From Hemicordylus capensis (taxonomy: Eukaryota > Chordata > Lepidosauria > Squamata > Cordylidae): a DNA stretch of 64,000 bases. The stretch lies in contig NC_069662.1 of NCBI RefSeq assembly GCF_027244095.1, positions 80,758,294 through 80,822,293 of the forward strand. The letters run 5' to 3'. Under the pieces are notes generated by a model, which was not told where the DNA came from, did not search any database, and saw nothing but the letters and a program-made list of their open reading frames with translations. Position numbers and translations under genes: made by a program. This document shows, in pieces, positions 31,535-42,892 of this stretch (positions are counted from its first letter, which is position 1; every line of letters starts with the position of its first letter).

Positions 31535-31671
31535 CAGGAGTCTCCAACTGTGGTACTCCAGATGTTGTGGAACTATAAGTCCCATCATTCCCAGGCACAA
31601 TAAATTGCAGCTGGAGATGATGGGAGTTGTAGTTCAGCAACATCTGGAGTACCACAGGTTGGGAACCCCTG
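31535..31671. mobile_element. Palindromic hAT MITE
   Basis: Almost entirely an inverted repeat: CAGGAGTCTCCAACTGTGGT with ACCACAGGTTGGGAACCCCTG, and 'ctccagatgttg' with 'caacatctggag'. The flanks ttctagaa and tgctggag agree at five of eight positions, so the copy is old. Confidence 0.78.
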
Positions 31672-31839
31672 TGCTGGAGAAACAAAATTATGAGTGGCAT
31701 TGCAAGCTCCATGCCCTTACTTTAAAAAAAACAACAACAAAACCCTACTTGGCTTTTCTCCATCTTTATTTCCTGTTACAACCGTAACTGTGACTTTTGC
31801 TTCCTCAGTTCTGTCATTCTCAGGCACCCTTAGGTTTCC

Positions 31840-32100
31840 TGCTCTCTTAAATGACTCTGCCCATTCTCCCTTGCTGCCCATCCAGCCCTCTCCCAGGGCA
31901 AGCATATGGTACTCAGCTTTGTTGACTTGTAGTCACTAAGTTAAAATGGTTTTATTCCTCTAATATTTTAATGGTTGACTTGTTCTATTATCTGGCCTGT
32001 TCTTGTTTTAAAATAGATGTAGGGTTTGATTTTTGTTTTATTATTGTAAGCTGACTTGAATACTTTGAAGAAAAGTAGATAGGGGGGATATAAATATTTG
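31840..32100 (+). mobile_element. L2-group LINE 3' end, diverged
   Basis: 'ctcttaaatgactctgccca' followed by a T-rich 3' region ending 'gggggatataaatatttgta'. Compare the better preserved 57060-57260 and 42480-42890 pieces. Confidence 0.5.
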
Positions 32101-32129
32101 TAATCAATTAATTATGTGTATTAATTGTA

Positions 32130-33760
32130 GCATTTGTATTGGCTGTAATTTCCAAACATTTTTCAAAAGCAGCTCCACATAAAGTAGGAGGCAGTAAACT
32201 AAACTAGATGTGGCCAAAGCATGTTTTGCCCTTGCCTTGTCCAGAAAAGGGCACAGCTGACATTGTGCAAAATCATTCCAGGCCACAACAGCTGCTTGAC
32301 TAGCAGGAACAACAAGGCTGGGTCCAAGAGCACTCTTATCTGTAAATGTTATCCTCCAAGAAGAGTGCAAACCTGCCCAGAACAAGGCAAATACCGCCCA
32401 GAGATGAAAGTTTGGGGCGGCGTACAAATTTGATAAATAAATAAATAAATAAATAAAAATCCAACTCCTGGATAGACATTCCAACTGACAAAAAACCACT
32501 TGTCTGGATTTTCAGCTTCTTAGCCCACATCCATTGCATCACAGACCTCAGACAGTGGTTTGGGACTTTCACTATCTCCCTGGAATCTGATGGAGACTGA
32601 GTTGGGTGTCAGAATACTGATAACACTGCATCCAATTCTCAGATAACTTCCTCCAGTGGTTTCACTTAGACATTAAATAACATGGGGGAAAGATGGATGC
32701 CTAAGGGACCCCATAGGCCAATGGCTATGGATTTGAACGGGAGTCCCCCAGAATCTCCTTCTGGAACCTAACATCTTGTAAGGTCTGGAATAACTACAGA
32801 GCAGTGCTTTCTAGTTTCAAGCAATCCAGAAGAATCTCATGGTAGTAGTAGCAGTAGAAGTTTATTACGGTCGTTGACCAATCATTACAATTTGCATAAT
32901 AAGTTTTACAAAATTTTGGAGTTAATAGTACAAGTTTTACGCAATTTGCAAGCAATAAAACAAAACTTGGCCACATTAATAGAAATCACAGGTTTAAAAA
33001 TCTGTCAGCAGATATCCTTACCCATAAAAGCCTTGGGCGTGCGTCCGTGCCGCCCGTGTCTTTTTCGCCCGTTCTGGGCATGCGCGGAGATGGGCGGCCA
33101 TGTTGGACCCGGCCGCCGGTGGGCGACTGGCCCCGATGGCGGCGGCCGCCGCCACGGGAGACCAGAAGGAGCAGAAGCGGCGGGCGGAGAGTGTGGCCGA
33201 GGCGGCGGCGGAGCCGCGGCCTCGGCCACAGGAGTGCGGGCCAAGGAGGCGGTGGCCGTGGCGGGGCGACTGGCTCCGATGGCGGCGGCCACCGCCACAA
33301 GAAACGGCGGGCGGAGAGAGCGCCCGAGGCGGCGGCGGAGGTGTCGGCCCAAGGAGTGCGCCCGAGGCGGGTGAGGCGGCAGCGGGAACCCCCCCCCCAC
33401 TAGAGCCCGTTATTACAACGGGCTTACACATACTAGTTTCAAATAAAAAAGATCAGAATGGCCAGGATATTTCTTTATGAGGGGTAAAATAAGATTAGAA
33501 TGACTATCCCTGTAGAATTGGCAATAAAGGATTAATCTCATGGTCAACAGTATTGAAAGCCACTCAGAGGTCCAGCAGAACCAAAAGGGATCCCCCCCCC
33601 TTTTTAAAGTTCCTGCTGTAGGCAGTCCACCAGGGTGAAAAGTCCATCTTAGCCTCAAATATGGGATCAAAGTTGCCATCTCACATTCAAGCACCTTACC
33701 TAAAAGAAGAGATATTTTAAACAAGCTGATAGTTATTCAGAATGATGGAGTCATTTCTAG
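32130..33760 (-). mobile_element. Old LINE fragment interrupted by later insertions
   Basis: Blocks at 32500-32830 ('acctcagacagtggtttggg', 'ggaccccataggccaatgg') and 33480-33760 ('agccactcagaggtccagca', 'tccaccagggtgaaaagtcc') look like parts of one reversed LINE. Another LINE tail (32850-33000) and a Helitron (33015-33436) separate them. A LINE tail in plus orientation also sits at 32385-32458. Group assignment is uncertain. Confidence 0.45.
33015..33436 (+). mobile_element. Helitron, nonautonomous, with CpG-rich cargo
   Basis: It begins TCCTTACCC after an A and ends with CTAG before a T, the A/T insertion rule of Helitrons. Eight bases before the terminal CTAG lies a perfect 8-bp hairpin AGCCCGTT...AACGGGCT (33404-33424). 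The interior is extremely GC-rich, with a roughly duplicated unit ('gcgactggccccgatggcgg' and 'gcgactggctccgatggcgg'). No Rep/helicase frame. Confidence 0.8.
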
Positions 33761-33779
33761 GTTGGCTCTTAGACATGGT

Positions 33780-34790
33780 TATATTTCAGTGTCAACTGCT
33801 GTCCCTGGGCATTTCCAGGCAACAATTTATTCTAACATGAAAACAAATAGAGATATTCTGGGGGATCCAGATGACATCAGAGGACTTTGAGCTATTTCTT
33901 AACACCATCTGCTGGGCATTTGTTGACAATCCATGAAAAATCCATTGAAAACCCATTCCTTTTAAACACTACTTTCAAGGGCATTTTGAGACAACAGTTC
34001 TAACATGAACTGAAATTGTGATGAAAGATTTTCTGGAAAATGTGGATCCCCTGGAAAATCTCATCACAATTTGGGTTAACATTAGAATAAATTTCCATCT
34101 GGAAATAAGAGTTTCAAAATTCTTGCATGATTTGAGTCTTAACTCAATAAATTTACTTAAGATAAAGCAAAACTCTGAAAGCTCTGAATACAAGTATTGG
34201 CTGAAAAGAACAAGCCAATTTGTTTTGGAGTTGTAGTCAACAACAGCTGGGAATCCCTGTTAGAGGGAACACTGGACTGGACTGTCTCTAAATCCTAAAA
34301 TGATTTTCAAACTATTTCTTTTCTAGTTTTTATGTGCCTTTTCATTTGAGGTTTACAATGAAGGGTTAAAAATGTTTATTGGGATCTTATGATGAAGAGG
34401 CTATTACCAACTTCAGGTGCTGGTGACAAAATGGTTGCTGCTTTTAGATGTGCTGACTCATCCATGAGTCATGAACTGATAATTGCTTAGCAGACAGGGC
34501 TTCATATTACAGAGGACAGTTCCACATTTTGAGTTTCCGTGGGAGACACAGTAACACTGATACCAAAGAATAATGGATATGAGAAATAGTATTATTTACA
34601 TTGGAAATAGAGAGAACTTATTTGAAGTGTAAGTGTGTGTGTGTTTGTGTGTAATGTTAAAACATACAGATAAAGAAAAAAGGAAACCATAAATGCAAAT
34701 ATTATATAATTACCACAAACATATAGAACATAATTACCACAAACCAACAAAAAAGAACTCAATTATTCACACTACACTCCTGTTTATATA
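33780..34790. other. Intergenic stretch with a hAT end remnant
   Basis: 'ttggagttgtagtcaacaac' with 'agctgggaatccctgt' at 34218-34260 resembles a single hAT MITE end. No gene recognised. Confidence 0.4.
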
Positions 34791-34796
34791 TTTAAT

Positions 34797-35439
34797 TCTC
34801 TAAGATGTATCCCGTGGCTAATCTCATGCATGGCAACTCTCGCGAGAGTTTGGAGAGCTGCCAGATAGCCATGGGTATGGGCGGGAGAAAAGAAAATGGT
34901 GGGCTGGCCAGCTGGGGGAAAAAGCAGCACTAGCAGGGAAGGAAGGATGATGGGTGGGCGGAAGAAGGCAGCAACGACTGGGGGGGGGAGGGATGATGGC
35001 AGGTGGCCAAAAAGGCAGGAGCGCTGGTGGTGGTGGTGAGACAATGGTGGTACGTGGTGGAGAGGACAGCGCAGCCTCCCTCTCTAGACCGCCTGCCGGC
35101 CAAAAAGCAGGAACACCCGGCGCGGGTGGGTGGGGGAGATGATGGCAGTGGGTGGGCAGAGGGTGCAGCCTTGCTCCTGCCTGCCGGCCAAAAGGCAGGA
35201 GCACCTGGCGAGGGGAGACGGTGGTGGGTGGGCAGCAGAGAGGGTGGTGCAGCCTCTCTCTGGTCTGCCGGCTGGTCAAAAGGCAGTAACACCCAGTGGG
35301 GGGCAGAGAAGGGGAAGTGGCGGCCGGCTGGCTAGCCGGCTGCCAAGGTAGAACAAACTGCTGGGAGGGAGAATTAACTGGGGCGGGGGGGAGGAATGGG
35401 AGAACTAGGGGCACAGATGCACTGTGCCAGGTCAGCTAA
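34797..35439 (+). mobile_element. Helitron, nonautonomous, with inner minisatellite
   Basis: The 5' end is TCTCTAAGATGTATC with a CTCTCGCGAGAG palindrome at 34837-34850. The 3' end has a perfect 7-bp hairpin GGCACAG...CTGTGCC (35410-35428) and ends CTAA before T, matching the CTRR rule. Inside, four units of about 90 bases share a 'ggccaaaaggcaggagcacc' core, near 35005, 35098, 35186 and 35274. No coding frame is likely. Confidence 0.78.
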
Positions 35440-35789
35440 TTTTTATTAATATCCAAATTACTTACCTACCTACCACTAAGGTCGTACATGGCAAACATGG
35501 CATCCGATGATGGTTGCCATATTCTGGCTTTCCAAATTCAGGTGCCTAATTTGCATATCATTTAAATTGGCTTGGAAATAATTTTTGAGCATAATAGTGA
35601 CTGTATGTTTTGCTCCATAACTCCACTTCTACAAGGGCTAGAGCTTAGCTTTAAAAAAAAAAGAAAGAAAGCTGAAATCCAGGCAAATCTGGGAGGGCTA
35701 AGCAATCTGGGTGAAATGCTTAAAATCTGGGTGAAACCGAGAATTTTGGGGGGCATGGCAACTCTATGTCCAATTGGCTCTACCAATCA

Positions 35790-36013
35790 GAGGTAACATA
35801 ACAGAAGCACCGTGGTGATTGGGCAGTGGGGATTCCTTCCATATGCAGATAGGGAAGAGGAGCAGGTAGGGGACAAGTGAGTGAGTGGGTGGGTGGGGAG
35901 GGGGCAGCTGAGAGTGGGTGGCTGACACTGAGCAATAAAGCAGGGGCTGTTGTGGGGGGGCAAGGAGAGCAACAAAGTCCTAGCGCACAGATGCTCTGTA
36001 CGGGTTCAGCTAG
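35790..36013 (+). mobile_element. Helitron 3' part
   Basis: Ends with hairpin CGCACAGATGCTCTGTACG (one mismatch in the stem) then GGGTTCAG and CTAG before T at 36013. The end is closely related to that of the Helitron at 34797-35439. The 5' end is not recognised. It contains the block shared with 27.9 kb. Confidence 0.65.
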
Positions 36014-36019
36014 TTTTAA

Positions 36020-36695
36020 ATAAATTTAATAAAAAGGATATAAACAATTTTCAACCTTAGTAAATGCTGCTTCTCTTAATCAAACAAGTTCAAACATAAC
36101 CAAACAAGTTCTTTAATTTGGAGATTTCTGCTACCTATGCACAAGTTTCTGTGGATATGTTCTGCCATTGCCTCAAGAAATTGTGTATGTGTGCAATCAA
36201 CAATTTTATCTCTGCCAATCACCATTTTAATCACAGAGCAGCCAGTAGGTGGCCTGCTTACTCAGTTATGCATAAACACATGAGAGATTAATTGTATGAT
36301 TAGAAATTATGCTGTGAGTTTTGGATCAGTGAATATAGTACAGACAATCATTTACCAAATGGTAGTTTATTCCAGTGCATATGTAACCACTAGGTAAATC
36401 AATCATCTGTAACATCCTGCCAGGTTGAGGGCAGAAAGGAGTTTTGCAACACATATGTACTTCATAAGCAATTTGGGGAAGCAACAGAGTAGTTAAATTG
36501 TCCTCAATAGTTGATAGGACTCTGAAGTGTATTACCTAGCAGTTATATGTGGAGAAGGGGTTGCAAGTTAATACTGTTGTGTTCTCTTGTCCTCAAGACA
36601 GTACCATCTCTGGGTTTTTGTTTATCTAGTTAATGATGTTTCTTTAAAGAGGTTTGATGGTAAAAATCAACTATCAGTTCTCATTAAAGACATAA
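36020..36695. other. Intergenic stretch without recognised gene
   Basis: AT-rich sequence. No terminus, exon or RNA gene recognised. Confidence 0.4.
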
Positions 36696-36699
36696 TGAA

Positions 36700-36750
36700 C
36701 TCTCGCGAGAGCTGCCACACATGGGATTAGCAACAGGTATGCCTAGGAGA
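36700..36750 (-). mobile_element. Helitron 5' end fragment
   Basis: Read on the minus strand, TCTCCTAGGCATACCTGTTG, then GCTAATCCCATG and CTCTCGCGAGAG line up with the 5' end at 34797-34850. Only the 5' end is recognised. Confidence 0.6.
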
Positions 36751-37254
36751 AATAAATATATAGACTATGCAGTGCACTAAATGAGAATATATTAATTTTG
36801 AACACTGGGTACAGAAGGCTCGACTCAAGAATCAACCTGTCATATTCTCATTCTTCAGATGTTTGTCTACGAAAAAAAAGAACATTTTTTCAAAAGTTGC
36901 AAAGAATCAAAAGCATATAAGCCAAGAGATAATTGCTCTGTTTTCAGAGTGTACATAGTAAGATATTGTGTGAAAACAGCTGCTCCTAGAAGTCTGTCCT
37001 TGAGTCCAAAATGTAGCATAAATATTTTCAAGGCACTCTGTTAAACCACAGGCATTGCTAAACTTATATTTACATGGATTCATGTACACAGCAGAAGGTT
37101 CACAGACCAGAGCTTCAGAAAATTCCTCAAAGGTACAAGTAAAATATGGCATTAGTTCAGTAAAGTATTTACATTATTGGATTTCTGAGGGAACTTTCCA
37201 TCAACTTCCACACATATATATAACCTGTTGCATGGGTTAATCTACATTCTCAGT

Positions 37255-37380
37255 AGTCCTTACAACAGCCTTGTAATACAAGCCATTATTAAGATCCCAA
37301 TTGCAGATAGGAGACTGAGAGAACAGTGGCTTTCGTAAGGCCATCTAATGAGTTCATTTGAACCAGGCATCTTCCGGCTC
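37255..37380 (-). repeat. Old MIR-like SINE fragment
   Basis: 'tacaacagccttgtaataca', 'agataggagactgagagaac' and 'tgagttcatttgaaccaggc' match, in order, a reversed MIR-type SINE. Confidence 0.5.
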
Positions 37381-37523
37381 ACAATACACACTTATGCAAC
37401 TCAACTCTAAACACGTTTGCTCAGAACAAAGTCCTACTGGGCTCAGAGGTGATTACTCTCTAGTAAATGTGGCTAGAATTGCAGACACCACACTACATTA
37501 GGTCTTTAAACATTGGATAACAC

Positions 37524-37788
37524 AGGAACATAGGAAGCTGCCATATACTGAATCAGACCATTGGTCTATCTAGCTCAGTATTGTCTTCACAGACTGGGAG
37601 CGGCTTCTCCAAGGTTGCAGGCAGGCGGAGGGAACTTTGAAACCTTCTGCTCTTCCCAGTGCGGCTCCATCCCCTGAGGGGAACATCTTACAGTGCTCAC
37701 ACTTCTAGTCTCCCATTCATATGCAATCAGGGTGGATTCTGCTTAGCCAAGGAGACAAGTCATGCTTGCTACAAGACCAGCTCTCTTC
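37524..37788 (-). repeat. 5S-rRNA-headed SINE, near full length
   Basis: On the minus strand: 5S-like head 'gagctggtcttgtagcaagc', 'ggctaagcagaatccaccct', 'atatgaatgggagactagaa'. The body follows, then the shared tail ending 'ggcagcttcctatgttcct'. The 5S internal control region is clearly recognisable, which supports 5S origin of the head. Confidence 0.85.
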
Positions 37789-38039
37789 GCCAAAACACTG
37801 GAGATGCCGGGGATTATCTGATTCCATTTCAATCTGGTATCCAGCCTAGATTTGGCCCTGAAAATGCTTTGTTCTCCTCAATCTATGCTGGGAGGTCACA
37901 GGGAGTGCGATCCTGTGAATTCTCCCGGACCTTTTGGTGGCTTTCAGTAACCATCAGCCATGTTATTCTACTGAGCCAGTGTCCGGGATGGGGATTGGAG
38001 GCATTTATTGCAGTTGTTCCGCTTCTAGTTTGATAGTCA

Positions 38040-39270
38040 TTTCCAAAAGGTAATGCTATTGGTATGCTTCATTGCATTTATGTTATGGTTTTCTACAGAG
38101 CTGTGTTCTGCTCTCCGTGCTCATGCTGTTTATCATCTGCATGAAACTACTAAGTCAAGTTATTTGGAGATTTAGAGTAAGGCGTCATCAACCAGTGAAC
38201 ACCCAACTCTATTTTGCCTTTTCATCACATTCAAGTGAAACTGTGCCTGAAATCAGTAATTGCCTGGATGAGGGCCAAAAATCTAAAGTGCAATCCAGAA
38301 AAGATGGAGGTACTGTTAGTGGGTGGTTCATTTGGGTTGGGAAGTGGTGTTCAACCTGTCCTGGATGAAGTTGCAGGATCAGGCTCATAGTCTGGGGGTG
38401 CTGTTAAATCTGGTCTTCGCTTTTGGGACCCACAAATTGGTGTCCATGGCATGAAGCACTTTTCATCAGCTTGGGTTGGTAGCCTCTTCTATGTAGAGGT
38501 TATCTAGCCACAGCTATTCACATTCTAGTAACACCTCATGTAGAATACTACAATGCATTGTTCATGGGGTGGCTCTTGAAAACTGTTCAGGAACTTTGGT
38601 TGGTTCTCATTACAGCAGCTAGATTGCTTATTGAGTCCAGGGCTATGGAACATATCTCAGCAATACTTAAAATTTGCACTGGCTCCTGATCCATTTCCAG
38701 GCACAATACAAGGTGCTGGTCTTAAAGCCCTGAATGGCTTGAGATCTAGGCACCTCAAAGATCACCTGCCTCCGGATGAACCTGCCCAAGCAGTAAGATC
38801 ATCTTCAGAGGCCCTGATGTCCTTTTGGTACCAGGTGAAGATCTTTTATTTGCTCAGGCATTCTTGATATTTTAATCCTTCTGATTTTAATGCTCTGCTT
38901 TCATTGCTGCTGCTTTGTTTTGACGGTGTTTCATATTATGTATATATATAAAATTGAATGTCTGTTTGTCTGTCTGTTCCCTATACATTTCCACACTTTG
39001 AGCTATCGGGACCAGGCTTGGCAAAGAGACTTCCTAGGACCCTGAGTAACATAGGGTACCAGGGAACCCAGCAACCATCTTGCACAGGTATACAACAGGT
39101 ATATCCACAAAACCTATGGATGCAGTAACAAAGATAAAACCTGTGCCATAAGCCTGAGCAATGCCAGGTTCTTAAAGCTAGTTTGTATATATTATTTTAA
39201 GCTTATTTGCAATCTGTCTTGAGAGCCCTTTGGACTGAAGGAGCAGGGTATAAATATCTAAAATAAATAT
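38040..39270 (+). mobile_element. L2-group LINE, decayed, split by a Helitron
   Basis: A broken frame shows an RT part (LFIICMKLLSQVIWRF, NTQLYFAFSSHSSETV, NCLDEGQKSKVQSRKDGGTV) followed by C-terminal traces near 38650-38800 (GAGLKALNGLRSRHLKDHLP). The 3' tail 'cttgagagccctttggactg', 'gcagggtataaatatctaaa' resumes at 39215. A Helitron sits between the last two parts. Many breaks mark an old copy. Confidence 0.7.
38941..39181 (+). mobile_element. Helitron/Helentron-like nonautonomous element
   Basis: Starts in 'atatataaaattgaatgtct' and '(gtct)n', continues 'ctatcgggaccaggcttggc' and ends 'ggttcttaaagctag' before T, a known layout of Helentron-type short elements. A weak CCTG/CAGG hairpin precedes the end. 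Confidence 0.6.
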
Positions 39271-39279
39271 TCTTTGTTG

Positions 39280-40930
39280 TGGTGGGTGGGGGGAAGTAAT
39301 ATGTAAAGCATTTCCCAATGCAAATGCTTTCTTTGGGATAATCTTTACGTTGTTATCACAAATAAGGTGAGCTAGGTTTTTCTGTGTTTGTTTAAAAAAT
39401 AAAGACAGGATGTAATCAAAGTAGATGAATAATATTCACTCCCACTTGGATGAGTGTGGCTGTTTAACAAGAAGATGGCTCAGGTAAAGTGAATCATGTG
39501 CTTCTGTTAAATGAATAATACTTTATGAAACTCATATCTGAGATTCCTTTTTGCAAACACCCAGCAGCCCTAAACAATAAAATCACTTCAAACAACTAAC
39601 TCATTTTTACCAACTTTCAAGATTATTTGAGCAACTTAAAAAACAGGATTGTTTCTAATAGTTTCCTAACATGTATTTTTAAGGTTGGAATTGTGTTAAA
39701 TGCCACTACTGTACATGGAATAAAATCCTGATGACTGCTTCTTCTCTGTAAAGTATTTCAGGAAGGATGAGTTGCAGGAAGGAAAGAAGTGCTTAACCCT
39801 CCCACTACCTGCCACTTTCCTTCTGAAGCTCCACCCACAGGTTTCCAGGTGTTTGCAAATCATTCTTTCCTATCAGTTCTCTGCTGCAAATTGCACCCCC
39901 CCCAGCTGCTTTGCAGAGCAGCAGCAGCTTTTGGGATTTTTTATTTTTTATTTTTTTTACACACTGGCATGTAACATGTCATTTTAACCTAAGATGCCAG
40001 TCTGAAAATGTGTGTTGAGGGATCAAAGAGCATAGTCTGCATTCTTGAAATGATCAGATATGACTCAAATGCCAACCCTGTGCACACTTACTTGGTAGTA
40101 AGTCCCACTGAATACAGTAAAGTTTAAAATGCATTGGATTTTCCTGAACCTCATAGACTGTGAACCCCCCCAACTGGTACACAAATTCCATGTATCAAAT
40201 ACAATTGGTAAAAAGCAATAATATCACTTATCATTTGACACAAAGCTGAAATTTAGCAACCCTTCAAAGTTACTCTCTTACTTAAAAAGCTTCCAAATCA
40301 TGAGTGCTACAAATGCCATGACAAACTAGTGATAGCCAGTGGATGGAAATGACTTAGTCACATTTGATCTTGCTTAGCGCTTTATAATGAAGGCGTTTGC
40401 AGGTCATACTTTTGGTATAAAGAGATGATTTATGTTCCTCTGCATATTTTCAGTTCACATGGGTGGTGTCTGTGAAACTGGAAACTCCAGTTCCATTATG
40501 ATGGGAACCAAGTCATACAGTTTATACTGTACTGTCTTTCATTTACATTTGTTCCAAGTTGCAGCTCAAGAAAAGCAATACCAAAAAAAGAAAGAAAGAA
40601 AGAAAAGAGCTGGCTGGCAGCACTGAACATGAAGGTTCTAGCACATGTGGAATTGGTTACCTTTATGGTAACTGCTTACATTCACCAGATGTTTCACTTG
40701 TTCTTGGATATTTACAATATTCACAGATCCCTGATACAATCAGCTCCAATGTATCAACATGTCTATGATAACCCAATGACTTGGTCTCTGCATGTAAGCA
40801 CTTGTGTGCATCCCTGTGTATCTTCTTTTTTCTTTATATGAAACATCCAAAGTACTGAGTTTTTACTTTAGATACACTGATATAGCATCCGAAGTACCTT
40901 GGACAAATTTTTAGAAGGGGGCTATGAACA
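39280..40930. other. Intergenic stretch without recognised gene
   Basis: AT-rich sequence. 40075-40130 contains a fragment of the dispersed 'gtaagtcccactgaa' repeat also seen near 50.1, 55.65, 57.6 and 63.8 kb. Confidence 0.45.
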
Positions 40931-40937
40931 GGTATCT

Positions 40938-41037
40938 GCAATATGAGGATAAATATACTAGTCTATCTTACAGGGTTGTTGTAAAGGTTATGGAACTAAT
41001 ATGTATGAAGTGTTTTAAATGCTGTAAAGTATTATCG
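40938..41037 (+). repeat. MIR-like SINE 3' part
   Basis: 'tatgaggataaatatactag', 'cttacagggttgttgtaaag' and 'ttttaaatgctgtaaagtat' follow the 3' half of MIR-type SINEs. Confidence 0.55.
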
Positions 41038-41039
41038 TG

Positions 41040-42420
41040 AACATAACTTCTACCTCTGTGATTGATCCTATGAGCAAAAAGTACCATACATTTTTTTAAC
41101 AGCAAGATTATAATTATGTCTCTAGAAACTGGGTTGATATCATGTAAGATAGCAAACAGCTGCCAGATGGCAACATTTCTTTCTTATCAACATTGACCTC
41201 ATTTGCAGCTCTATTGCTGATTTGCCAATGCATTAAGTATCAAGTTCATAAAAATAAGACAGGAAAAGTCGATAGTCCTCCAGAAGCAAGATCTTCTAAA
41301 CTGCTCCGGTTTTAGGAAACTGCTTGCTTCCAATATGCTTTGCTTATATAACTAGTAAACAAACAAATATGAAAAAGACTCAAGTCACCAGGGCTCTCCC
41401 ATTACAAAGAAACTGATCTAATAGAGGCCACCCCTAGCACTTACTACTGCTTGAGAGTAGAGTGATTTTTTTGCGGGGGAGGGGGGGGAAAGCAATGTTT
41501 GGTATGAACAAGTGCAGATACTTAAGCAAGGAAGCTGTGTGCTACAGTAATCCAGGAAAACTCCCAAATCCTTAGGGTCACCAACCTCCAAAAATGGAGG
41601 AAGAGACAGCAGGGGACAGTGGGCACGTGGTAATCACCTGCACTACTTGCAACTGGTCAGAGCAGCTTTAAGATAGCTCTTGGCCACAGGTCCTGGCTAT
41701 CAGCTGTTTCAACAGCACCATCCAGTCCCAGCCATGTCAGTGGTGGTTTCACAGCAGCTTGGGTTGTGCAATCTCTGGATGGATATGCCAGTCCCAGCCT
41801 GTAACAACCTTTCCTCTAAAGAGTGAATCGGAAGTGTACCTTGTCCTGACAGGAAGAGGAGGGTTTTTTCGTTTAGCTGAAGCTAGGCTGGGGTTGCAGC
41901 AGGACATGTGGCCATGGAGTTTGGCTGCAGAAACAACTGCAGATCCTTGAGAGACAGGATTGCAGGAAGCTTGATTCTCATCAGGTGATGAGGGAGTTGA
42001 AGGGAGAAGGAAGCCAGGGCTTTTTGGCTTCTGGAAGTTTAGCCTAGAGAACAGTTTGTCATTTTGCATTAGACTTTTATTTCCCTTTCGTGTGCTCTGT
42101 ATATCCTTGCAACTGGTCTAGGATTGTCTATCTTAACACAACTAAGCTAAGAAAACGTTAGCCTGCGCTCATATATCCAGGACGGTGTAAAATACTAGGT
42201 TTTTAAAGGTCTTTTTGTATTTTTGTTCATCCCTGTTCCTTGCAACTGGGGTCTTTATTTTTGAAGTATTCCTGCAATTACTGAGTGTTTCTTCTACTGT
42301 AACTAAAAGCTGAGAGCCTCAGACAAAGCTATCTGTAGTATTTTGAATAAAGTATATTTCCATTTTTGTTCTTTGCAGTTTTAACCAGCCTTTTAGTGGA
42401 TTTTTTTAACTCAGGAAAGG
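41040..42420. other. Intergenic stretch without recognised gene
   Basis: A G run lies at 41477-41488. Nothing else recognised. Confidence 0.4.
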
Positions 42421-42439
42421 GGGATTTGGGAAGGGTCAG

Positions 42440-42892
42440 ACTGCATTCGCCCATATGAATCTGCCAGGGCCCTCTACTCATCATCTCAGGCCCTAATCAT
42501 GACCTCGCCACTAACAGAGATCCGGTTGGCAGGAACTAGAGACAGGGCCTTTTCAGTTGTGGCCCCTTGGGTTTGGAACACCCTCCCTGAAGAGCTTTGC
42601 CATGCTCCCTCCCCCAGTGTTTTTAAAAAACATCTCAAAATGCACCTTTTTAAGGAGGCTCCATTATTGTTTTGTTATATCTGGTAGGTTCTTTAGCTTC
42701 TATAGTTTTTTATAATTTTCAGTTTTAATTTGAACCTAATAATTGTGGTTTTTAATCTGACTTAAAAACAATTAGTTAATTTTATTACTTTTATTCTATC
42801 TGTGTCTATCTTATTTTTGTGAGCTGCCCCAAGCAGTAGTGCACTGGAGAGGTGGGGTATAAATATTTTAAATAAATAATAATAATTAAAAA
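42440..42892 (+). mobile_element. L2-group LINE 3' end
   Basis: A short frame encodes RLAGTRDRAFSVVAPWVWNT and LPEELCHAPSPSVFKKHLKM, the C terminus of L2-group ORF2. A 3' tail with 'gtgagctgccccaagcagta' and 'ggggtataaatattttaaat' plus (aat)n follows. Strongly 5'-truncated. Confidence 0.8.

Noticed and set aside
32986-33480. Arg/Pro/Ala-rich open frames at 33.0-33.5 kb
   Set aside because: They come from the CpG-rich cargo of a Helitron, overlap in five frames and show no conserved domain.
34784-35414. Open frame of nearly 200 codons on the minus strand
   Set aside because: Pro/Ser-rich translation of a minisatellite inside a Helitron; the repeats and not a protein explain it.
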